Shown one piece after another: positions 48,917-58,924 of a stretch of 64,000 bases of DNA (within the stretch, counting starts at the first letter, position 1; every line of letters begins with the position of its first letter). The notes beneath the pieces were generated by a model. That model did not search any database, was not told where the DNA came from, and was given only the letters and a program-made list of their open reading frames with translations. Where the stretch lies: positions 20,499,501 through 20,563,500 of the forward strand of contig NC_068557.1 in NCBI RefSeq assembly GCF_022201045.2, written 5' to 3'. Made by a program: the position numbers and the translations under genes. Source of the stretch: Citrus sinensis (Eukaryota > Streptophyta > Magnoliopsida > Sapindales > Rutaceae).

Positions 48917-50331
48917 TTTGTTGTCGATGTGCTGCAGAGAATTATTTTGAAGAAAAAAAGCACAACGGCTTTAACGTACGACCTTAACGTACGTGCATGC
49001 AGCCATGAATATACAATTTCCAATTTACGCGAAATCTCTTAACTGGCATAGGCATGGTGTGAGTGTCAGCCCTTTCTCCTACGACGGACATGTCAGTGCT
49101 CTTGCTCAGGAAAAACAAGAAGCTAGCGGTAATCCTCGTACTTCTATATAGTATGTAAGTGTGTGGACATATATGTTGTTCGTTGCCGACATCCGATAAT
49201 GGCTTGAAGCACTGCCGCCTTGAAGGGTTTCGCAGACACTCCAACTCCGCAAGATTTGACATAACCTAGGCTTGTCTGTTGTCACGTGAATAAAAAAGTA
49301 TGTCTATTTAGTAAAATATAATTTCGGAATGAAAATAAAATATGTGGATTCCACATAATTTAAAAATAAAAAATAGAAATCACATTCTCACAGGGGGTTG
49401 GGAATGAGGATTCTCATTCCCTGTACTGACTTTTGTATCTTTATAATTTTTTCATATTTCCTGAATTAACATCGTTTAAATCACAATTAATTTTATTATT
49501 TTAAATATCATTATTATTACTATTAAATTTTATTAACTTTATTATTTTAATTATTATTAATTATTTTTATTAATATTATCACTATTAACATTTATTATTA
49601 TTATTAATTTTATTTTTTATTTAATATCATTTTTATAATAATATTTATACATGTATTTAGTTAATGAAAATTATATTATTTATACTATGGATATTTTGGT
49701 AAATTGATTCTTATTCTCATTTCTCATTCCCATTTATTTTACCAAGTAAATACATCAATGGCATTGCAGCACATTTTCATTTCATTTATTTTTGCCAAAT
49801 AAACATTGAAATCTCATTCTCATTCCAGCATATTCTCATTCTCAGCCCATTCTCATTCCACCTTATTTCCATTTTATGAAGTAAACGCACCATAAAGTGT
49901 TGGGTAAACGTTAACTGCTCTAGTTTGAAAGCTATATTAATATAATTTTTCACCTATATAATATAAAAATTGTTATTTCTTTAATAATTTTGTCAAAATT
50001 ATTATTTAAAATTTATATTTACTACATATTATTAATTTTGATTTCATAGTTACAATTTTTTTTTCACAACAGATGTATCTTAAAAAGTATAACACCTCAA
50101 TACCAAATAGGACCTTAATTTGACAACTGGCGAAAACATTCTGAAATTCACTCTATATTTTCCAATTTTTTTAAATTTGAAGAATCGTTGTGGCACTTTG
50201 TGTCGTGGTTGCGCATGATCGTTCTTCTAGGTCAAAATTCAAGCAACTAATTGTTGATTGATAAATGGAATATAAAGATAACTAAATCTTAACCATAAAC
50301 TATAATTAAAAGACACATGACATAAAATAAT
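48917..50331. other. Intergenic, AT-rich, with a candidate MITE
   Basis: This spacer between the tRNA and the MULE contains the candidate inverted-repeat element at 49298-49891 and otherwise AT-rich DNA, with no recognisable gene. Confidence 0.55.
49298..49891. mobile_element. Candidate old MITE, about 594 bp
   Basis: The right end, read on the minus strand, begins GGTGCGTTTACTTCATAAAA and continues with many AATGAGAATG words. The left end, read on the plus strand, begins AGTATGTCTATTTAGTAAAA and continues GGAATGAAAAT. These arms match at roughly 70% as degenerate terminal inverted repeats. The interior is rich in ATT/AAT and has no coding capacity. Possible target duplication (ATAAA) is too short to be sure. 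The family is uncertain (hAT- or Mutator-like MITEs both have such GGTGCGTTT ends). Confidence 0.4.
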
Positions 50332-50470
50332 GGGAAATTTACACCAATAACCATAAAACTTTTGGTTTTTTCCATCTTAACCCCCCTAAACAAACTTCTA
50401 TCAACATTAGCCATAAAAAAAATCTTTGAGACCAAAATACCCCTCTCTCTCATCTCTCCCCCAACAATCT
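50332..50470 (+). repeat. Left terminal inverted repeat of the MULE
   Basis: It begins GGGAAATTTACACC and shares the blocks CATAAAACTTTTG and CTATCAACATTAG with the inverse of the right end. The match fades beyond about 130 bp. Confidence 0.85.
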
Positions 50471-50853
50471 CTCTTTCACCCATCTCTCCCAAACCGAAGA
50501 AACTCCCATCGTCGACGGCAACATCAGCCTTCGTCGGCGGCGGTTCCATCCCTCATCGGCGTCCGATCTACCATCTACAACCTTCAACAAAACCTAGGTT
50601 AGCCATTTTATTTATTTTCATTTATTTAAAATGAAATTTTAGAATAATAGTGGTCGTAGTTTGAGAATAATGGTGGTGGTGGTGGTGGTGTTTGTGGTGG
50701 TTGTTGTTATTTTAGGAGTGTGTTGTTTTGGGAATGTAGAACCGCTGCCCAGCAAAGGGCGTTAGAGCGCGCGCACCGCTCGCCCAATCAACGGGCACTA
50801 GCTCGCACCCGTCGCTGTGCTGTCGTACCAATTTTTAGAGCGACAGCCAATTG

Positions 50854-50876
50854 GTGCGACAGGCTGCCTGTCGCAC
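50854..50876. promoter_or_regulatory. Subterminal palindrome of the MULE
   Basis: GTGCGACAGGC (50854-50864) is followed after one base by its perfect inverse GCCTGTCGCAC (50866-50876), within a GC-rich 130-bp block with further GCGACAG copies (50840-50846 and the inverse CTGTCG at 50820-50825). The same 11-mer recurs at 56998-57008 near the other end. A binding site for transposase or an internal promoter element is possible; neither is shown. Confidence 0.55.
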
Positions 50877-50973
50877 CTAATTACAATGGGTTTAATATTT
50901 TTTTTCTATCAAGTCAATTTATTTTATTTTTGTTGTAAATGGAATGTAATAATGTTATAAATATTACAGATAC

Positions 50974-53900
50974 ATGGCGAAATCAGAATTATCGGATATC
51001 GAAGTAGGCATGATGTATTTTCGTTATGCCAATCACTTTCCGGGTCGAATTTCGAGCATGTGTAATTTATCTTCGGTCGTAAAAGCCATCGAGGAAAAAT
51101 TAACAAAGCGGGAGTTGAATTTGTTCAAAAAGGATATATTTGGGCATTTCTTGGAGTGCCGAAGCTTTCCATTTAGTGGGGTAATTTTGCACAATCTTTT
51201 ACTGAGACAAGTGGCCCATGAAGAAGATAACTGTGAGGATCAGTTATGGTTTTAAATTGGTGAGCATTTGATTCGTTTGTCAATTGTAGAATGGTGTCTG
51301 GTTACTGGACTTTCATATGGTGTTGATACCGAACTAAGAAATAACCAAACGATGCATAGGCTACGGAATACGTATTTTGATGGTGTGCATCACAAGATCA
51401 ATCTTAAGGAATTCGATGCATTATTTAAGAAGTTGAAATTCGAGGCAATGGACGATATAGACGCATTAAAGATTGCGCTCTTTTATTTTGCGGACAGAGT
51501 ACTAAATGTAAGAAAAAATCATTGTCAAATCAATTTCGATTGGCTTAACGAAGTTGATGATATACAGTACTTCCGAAACCGTCCATGGGGTCTTTTGTCG
51601 TGGAAAATGATATACGAGAGTCTTGACGATGCATTGTTCGAGAAATACCATAAATTTAAGACGACTTGGTTGAAAAACCCAGATCATAACATTGAAAAGT
51701 ACAATCTTTACGGCTTTACGTCCGAGGTTCAGGTGCGTTGTTTTTTTGTTTATTAATAAGTTTTATAGTATTAAATATTTGATAGTTGTTTTAATAGGTT
51801 TTTCACTTTGGTTGTTGCAGGCTTGGATTTACGAATCGATCGGAGGTTTGCCGTCAACATGGGTCGTGAAAACGAAGAAGAAGATTCTCCGCATCGTTCA
51901 ATGGAAGCCCATGGCGTCTTCGAGCATCAACTTTGTTGAGGTTTATTTGTTCTTCAACGACGAATCTCATCTTGTAAGTAATATTTATTAGTTATTTTTT
52001 TAACTTTACTTAATTTAAGTTATGTATACTAACTTAAAATTTTGGATTGAATTTATGGCAGGGAGACATTTTACAAACCCTTTAGCCGAATTCAAAGAAG
52101 AGTAGCAGAAAATATTGGCTCACTGTGAATGATTACATGCCAAGCATTCCAGACTGGATTCATAAGGTCGGTATCCTTTAAGTACTATAAATTTTTTAAT
52201 CGAAATTTTTGACTTTTCATTTACTAATTTTAAATGATACTTTATACAGCATCAACCCTTAATCAACGCGATGTTGTCTGTTACAAGGCAATCAGACGAG
52301 CATGACGACATACCAAACCCAACACCAGAGCAGCGTTATGACACTTCTGAGGATGAGGTGGCTGTTGATGACCAGCAGGAGCAGACAAACAACTCTGATG
52401 ACTCACATGATTATGAGATTATAAATAATATACGATATTCTTCATTTATAAATCATTATTGTTTTACTATTATTCTAAAGTTTTACTTATTTTCTTTTGT
52501 AATAGTCGAGGACAAAGCAGTTTAATGATTACATGCGATGACGGCTAGATAAGATTGATCGTAACGTTTATGAATTGAAGTCAGAATTAAAAGATTTTAA
52601 AGAAATCGCGGTTGGATTTATCGACACATTTTCTAAACGTCCAAATAAGGATTCTCCCACTGGACGCTCGTATGCGGTGAGCAAATTTAAATTTAATAAT
52701 TATGTTCGTTTAATTTTTAATTTGATAGTTGTTTAATATGTTTATCTTAGCGAATGGACAGGCTCCGAATGACTATGTAGTGTATACTGACGTGAGAAAT
52801 CAAAATTTTTCTATGCCCATGTCATTGTATAGTTTCTACGGGGATGTTAGTGGGGAGAGCGTGCAGGCATTCACTGAGGTGCCTCCGGGCGTTAATAAGT
52901 TTGGCCACGCATACATACCATCGTATGTTTATAACAGTCCTTACATGATTCCTCCACTCAGGCGAGGAAAGAACGTTCGGCCTTTAGCTCGACCCCAAAT
53001 CATGGACCATGAGATTGACATGAATACGAGTATAGATATAAATCTACTAAGAGGATTGGAGGATTCTAGTCTGTTTGCTGAGTTTGATCGATGGTTTGCT
53101 GGTGATATGACAGTGGATCGGAGAGTCCAGCACCTGTGGTCATTCTTTCAAATAATTTTGGGTTTAGCTTCGATGGGATGGCTAGACGATGAGGTAATTA
53201 TATTTTCGAAGTTCTTTGAGTGTTGTGGATTTGTGTATAAATTTTTTCTTTTAAATCGTAATGTTTCTGCTCCTCCATAGCATATTCACGAGTATTTTCG
53301 CTTGATTAGTGAGAAACAACGGCAGTATCCGAATGCCTTAGTTCAACGTGTCACACATAATGACACATTTTTTTGGGTAACGTGCTAACAAAACTTATAA
53401 ATACATTTTATGTTTTTTTTATTATCGCCTTTAAGTTTTGTTAATTTATGCATTTATTGGTTATCTATGTACTAGGTGTTCTTAAATCAGTTATGGAACA
53501 ATGGGGATTATGCGGTCAATTCATTAGTATTCGACGACTGCTTGAATTGCTATCTTTGTGGGCGACAACACACAATGTCCAAATCAATGACGGATGTCGA
53601 TATGGTATGTATTTTATTGCATTTCACATACTCCATAATGAAAATATACAAGTTGTCGCTTTTTCTTGGTTGTTTTTCAATTTCATATATAACGAACATG
53701 TTTTTCAATTTTTACATACAGTTACTCATCCATGTTAACTTGGACGGGGCGCATTAAGTACTAGCACAGGTAGACTTTCGTAAAAAAAAAAGTCTTAATT
53801 TATGATTCATTACTCACATTTCGCGACGACAAAAGATACAAGTTGAAATTCAAACCACTTGAAGTTATCTTCCCCCGATGGTTGGAATATGTTGGCTTCT

Positions 53901-54101
53901 ACAACATCCGACCTGAGTTGCGGAGTGCTGACTCCTGAAAAGTTATCGCAGTTAAGAGCGCGCCGCAACAAGAACCCGGAACTGGCCATTATAATGACGT
54001 ATTTAATGTTCGGGCTTAGATTAGAATTTAACGCTAGTCATGTCAAGTACTTTAGAAAGAAGATTACAATTGACATATTTAATGACGATATTGTATTGTA
54101 A
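50974..54101 (+). pseudogene. MULE-borne DUF1985/Ulp1-like protease gene, decayed
   Basis: The N-terminal part (50974-51732, then 51822-51975 after a GT-AG intron) reads MAKSELSDIEVGMMYFRY and contains the DUF1985-type segments IRLSIVEWCLVTGLSYG, FDALFKKLKFEAMDD, YFRNRPWGLLSWKMIYESL and AWIYESIGGLP. The middle (about 52270-53280) is acidic and linker-like. The C-terminal part (about 53280-54101) resembles a C48/Ulp1 peptidase, with the HVNLDGAH histidine region and KYFRKKITIDIFNDDI at the end. There are in-frame stops at 51253-51255 and after the HVNLDGAH segment, a stop in the third exon-like block, and the cysteine block cannot be recognised. So it is inactive. Such proteases in MULEs derive from a captured host SUMO-protease gene; their role in transposition is unclear. 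Confidence 0.8.
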
Positions 54102-54287
54102 ACCGTTGTAGTAATTCGAATGTTAAAACTTGAATTTTTATTCTAATTTGCGCACTTAAGTTTATATAATTTTTTTGCTCACATTTTAATATTAAAAATA
54201 AAATAAAATAAAATTTCATGACATATAAGTGTACAATACACAAAAAACAATAACAGTTTTAACCAACGAATCATTGAAACAATATAA

Positions 54288-56919
54288 CTAACTTTGAGTC
54301 GACGCAATGAGATTCTTACATCGCTTACGATTAGGCCCAGTTCATGACATCGCCCGCATTTTACAGTCCACCGGTTAACGTCCTCGCCAGCCGATGGTAT
54401 TCTGAGCTCTTTACGACGGCCAGGTGGTGGTGTCTTAACTAGTGGGTATACTTGCATCTATTGAATTTCATCTGGAACTTCCCAATTAGCCACGTCGCCA
54501 ACTGGCTCCACTGGTTGTGCATAAGTCATCGCCAACGATTCTGTAGTGTAAAAGTCCGACCAAAGGTTAATAAAATCCACCTGGCGTGTTAGACACGCCG
54601 CAATTGCATGAGAACATATAAGCTGATCAAGTTGAAACACTCTGCAGAAGTAAGTTTTCTTTTTCAAGTCAACCAAACATTCCTTAAGCCCACCACCTAT
54701 AACTTGAAATCGATGCGGAGATACCGGCCGAACTATCATTCTTTCAGCTATAGTTCTCCTCTCAGTGACTATTTCATCCGCCCATGTTATTAGTCGAGTA
54801 CTCATTGATTCAACCACAATTTTTCTATCATAAAACCATTGCTGTAATGTTTTCCTAAAGTGATCAACAAGATGAGTAACAGAAAATTTCCGCGGTTCCC
54901 TCATGAAAGAATTAACACTCTCTGCGATATTGGTGGTAAGTATGTTGTACCTCCTACCTTCAAACTGAGACCTTGCCCAATTACACGTACCGACATTATT
55001 TTCTAAGTAATCAGCCGCACCCAAGTGGATCATCCACAACCCTTCAAGTTGTCTTTTAAATTTCTTGTGGCCATATGCTTTTGCTGCATTAATAAAGGCA
55101 GGCTCAAATTCATCTCAAAGAGCTTTGGACATTCTAAACTGACTTAATGTTACCTTTCAAATGGTAAAAACAAACGCCATGAGTTGCATTGTGAAATACT
55201 TTAAGAACGGCTCTCCTTATGGCAGTGCATCGATCAGAGATAATTACCAACTCAGGTCTATCGCCAATCACTTTGTGTAACTTCATCATAAACAATTCTC
55301 AAGCATCATTATTTTCTAAATCCATGACCCCAATGGCTAACGAATACAATTGATTGTTACCATCAAGACATGTTGTCACGAACATGCTTCCGCGATATAG
55401 CCCCTTGAGATGAGTACCATCTACAGCAATGACAGGCCGAATGTACTGCATAAAATCCTTGATGGAAGATCCGAGTGCTACAAAATAGTACAAGAAATTA
55501 TCATCTCCATCCTACTCGAGGTGAGTGACTGTACCCTCATTCGTTGTAGTTAGTACGTGAGAGTATTTAGAGAGCAAGTTGTATAACTTTGCAGGGTTGC
55601 CTCAAACTATTTCAAGACCAATTTCTCTCTCCCGATATGCCTGCTGGTATGTTAACTGAACACCGTATTCATGTTGCATATCTGCTCTTATGTCATTCAG
55701 AGTATAAATCCTCTTGTCTTGAATATATTTTTCTACGATAATATAATTGACAACCCAACTCCTTACTTGATGACATCCATAAACCAATACATCATTATGA
55801 TAAGTGTGTACATTGTCAATTCTCCGCACCACCTAAGGAACATTTTGCTCGTTCAAACTTCTAGTTGCTCGAATACGTCATTTACATGATTCCGAACAAC
55901 AGTGAGCCTCGAAACGTGTCGTTGTAGACCGTGCAATCTTGAAATCAAACTTATCCCTAAAGGCAACCTTGCGTAGTTGTAATATAAACTCATTCTTCTC
56001 AGCAAATAGCTTACCCACACTGATATCATTTGAGTCACAACTGCTAACAAAGCTTGGAGCAACTATGTTCGAAGGTAAAATTAGAGCAAGACTTGTGAGG
56101 GGGTCAATTCTCCTTCTCGATCGAACCATAGGAGGAATATATCCATTGCCTCTGTTATTCACAGGAGTATTATTTTCACACTCATTCTCATGCTAAAACG
56201 ACGGAATATTCGAAGGACCGACTCCTCCATCATCACCATCATTATTGAAATGAGTGCCCCCCCATACTATTAGAAGGTTCTGCACAAACATTATCCCCCT
56301 CTGTCTCATCATGAAGATCATCATTGTCCCGAAAATCATTGTTGTGATACGGAGAATATCGTTGCTCCAACGACGTCATTATTGGAAATACCGTTGCTCC
56401 AACATCCTGTAATGTAATGCCGTTATCATCAATGTTGTCATAATTGTTGTGGATTAGCGAGTAATATTGCTGCAACGATATTGTCCTTGGCAATACCTCT
56501 TCTTCATTATCGGGGCCAGATATATTTGCTCTAAACGAAGTTTCTGTATCGACATGTGGCTCAATACCTTCGCTCGGAACTCGAGGTGATGTAGTCACGA
56601 ATATAGGAATGCATCTAAAATTAGCTACATCAGATGCCACATGCAACACAACCCTCACCATTTCATTATCAAATAAATCCATGGGCAGTGCACATATACG
56701 ATATAATGTGTTACTAGACCTTAAAGTTGTTTTCATTGTGATACTATATTCATTAGGGTTTATTTGTAACACCTCGTATACTCTTGCCAATAATTGATCA
56801 AACAGACAATTTTTCCCAACCAAAAAATCTCTATTTTTACCATTCACATACTCCATACGACCATCCTCTAATGTCTCCCACCAACCATCGTAACACAATT
56901 CAAGTACAACTGAATCCAT
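54288..56919 (-). pseudogene. mudrA-like MULE transposase gene, decayed
   Basis: Read from 56919 down, the N-terminus starts MDSVVLELCYDGWWE (a PB1/MuDR N-terminal type domain), followed by an acidic linker. The MuDR zinc/DNA-binding part with GKLFAEKNEFILQLRKVAF lies near 56020-55980. The DDE catalytic core shows IRPVIAVDGTHLKGLYRG and, after it, GDRPELVIISDRCTAIRRAV and FYHLKGNIK, then FEPAFINAAKAYG. A SWIM zinc finger (CRVFQLDQLICSHAIAACL) and a C-terminal zinc-knuckle-like CGRC segment close the protein. In-frame stops occur at several places (for example 55602-55604 and 55299-55301, both at expected Trp codons) and the frame changes at a G run near 56262. The copy is inactive. Confidence 0.9.
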
Positions 56920-57213
56920 TAAGCCTGAAATTATAAAAAAAATAAATTATTTGAGCCCTATCAAATTAATAGTCAGTTGCAATGAATCTGCCTCTTCGTG
57001 CGACAGGCAACATGTCGCTAGATTTACCCACGACTCGTAGTTCACTGAAACTCTCGAGCAAGTTCAGAAAATAACTCATACCACTATGTGATGCCGATTA
57101 GTGTTGGATCCGAATAGATTATGATCGGCTTTCACTTTTATCGTTACCTTTTGCTGTCGCCGTTGGTTGATAATTCAAGAGTGGAAAGCTGCCTTTGTTT
57201 TGACGAAAGGAGA

Positions 57214-57352
57214 GAAAGAAAGTTACTTTTAGTTTGTAAAGAAGGGTAATTTGGAGAGAAAAATATGTGTTTGACTAATGTTGATAGAAAAAAATTGAGA
57301 GAGTTAATTGTAAAAATAACAAAAGTTTTATGATTATTTTTGTAAATTTCCC
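57214..57352 (-). repeat. Right terminal inverted repeat of the MULE
   Basis: Read on the minus strand from 57352 it begins GGGAAATTTACAAAAATAAT and carries ATAAAACTTTTG and CTATCAACATTAG in the same order as the left end. Confidence 0.85.
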
Positions 57353-58924
57353 TAAAATAATATGCTCTGTTAGAGCTCAAGAGATCTCGAATAAATATAT
57401 TTGGCCCGTGCCACAACTGAACTGATACGAAAATAGGTTCCAAATCTGCACCCAGAAGTTTTAGAGAGTAGGAAAAGTGTTGTGTCGCCCCTTGCAACGT
57501 TCGCATTAATCATGTGTTTCTCACGGTCAACACAAACAGCCTGTAAAGGTTGAAACTTGAATGTAAGTTGATACATCTCATCAACCACACAGAGAATCAG
57601 AAAGCAAACAAAATGGAGCACGTTCCACACCACCCCCCTTTATCTACTGCTTTATTTTCTTAGTTGTTGTGCTTCGATAGTCTACTAGTCTCTCCTCTTC
57701 CAATCCCCATCCGAAAACAAAGCTAATGAATACAGCAGACAAATTGGTCTCACTTTAAGCTGTCTCTATATACACATCATGAGCCTTTTTCATTACAATT
57801 ATCTATATAGGGAAGGGAGCTAACCTCCTTGCTGTACTGAACTTTCACTCTCTCTTTTTTTCCCTGTTCATGACTTCAATAATCGTCGACGTGTACAGAG
57901 TCTTTTAACACCTTAAATTTGTAGCAAAATTATTTGTAACTGATGAAATAGAAAAGAGATTAAATACCAACATAAATGCTTCATCCAAAATTTATAGGGT
58001 CCTTACCCGTAAGAGTTATCTATCAATCGACTGCTGAGAGAAAAACAGTCCAACACAAGTAATTGTAATATAACAAAAGAAATTTGCCTGAAGAATAGCT
58101 AGCTCAGGCTCTTAAAGGGGAAAAAAAAAACATGATTTCAAGTTTTAAATCATTGTGACAATAGCGTTGTGGCAGCACATTGAAAAGAAAGAAGAAGCAT
58201 TAAATCAAAATTGAAAAGAAAGGAAAAAGCATTAAATGGAAAATGGAAAATCCATTCAAGTAGAGTCTATTTCACAAACAAATGAAGTTTCTACTTGTTG
58301 CATAAAATATTCCAAGGGAAAAAAGAATCAGAATATGGGGAACTTATTGAGAGGGACCCTAGATGGGTATCCCCTTTAATGTTTCACACTAGTAATTCAA
58401 TAAGAACCTCAGGTACAATCTGCTGAAAAACAAACCCAGATATTGGGATGATGAAAAAACAAAGCATACCTGACAAGAACCCACAATATTTTGCCAGAGC
58501 CGTTACAGGACATAAAAATCTAAAAAAGAAAAAGGAAAAAAGGAAAAATAATAATAGTCTATATCGTTACGTATTGCTGCCTCACCGGAGATGCATAATA
58601 CATTTTTTGACTATATGCCGCAATCTGATTTTACATCTCACTCAAATACCAAAAACTAAAAACCTAAAATTGTAACTCAATACTCAAGCCTCAACAGAAA
58701 ATCCCTTTCAACTTCTATCAACTCAAAACTCAAGCCTTACACAAAATCCCTTGTAACATCTATCCCTAAGTTTAATTCTTCAAAAGAGGCACCCCAGTTA
58801 GCTCTAGATGAACAATTTTCTTCTAACTGAAACATATTTATGAAGTGGATGTGGGAAATTCACAGTTCACCTGCTTCACATGATTATCTTCACCTATAGT
58901 GTTGTGATGACGTAATCAATCCTC
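57353..58924. other. Intergenic and 3' UTR of the hnRNP gene, no gene seen
   Basis: Right of the MULE the DNA is AT-rich. Between about 58660 and 58760 a segment with ACTCAAGCC and AAAATCCCTT is present twice. An open stretch at 57370-57633 on the minus strand has no recognisable protein features. The right part should hold the 3' UTR of the hnRNP-like gene. Confidence 0.5.

Larger units (their letters stand above)
50332..57352. mobile_element. Mutator-like element (MULE) with Ulp1-like gene, 7.0 kb, complete ends
   Basis: The element is flanked by a perfect 9-bp direct repeat, TAAAATAAT, at 50323-50331 and 57353-57361, the target duplication length of Mutator elements. Both ends begin GGGAAATTTACA and continue as inverted repeats with ATAAAACTTTTG and CTATCAACATTAG, over at least 130 bp at roughly 70% identity. 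Inside are a DUF1985/Ulp1-like gene on the plus strand and a mudrA-like transposase on the minus strand, converging near 54100-54290. This gene pair is known from Ulp1-carrying plant MULEs (Kaonashi/KI-type). Both genes are decayed, so this copy is not autonomous, but the perfect target duplication suggests moderate age. Confidence 0.95.

Noticed and set aside
57370-57633. 87-codon open frame right of the MULE as a gene disrupted by the insertion
   Set aside because: No recognisable protein features, and the sequence left of the MULE does not continue it.
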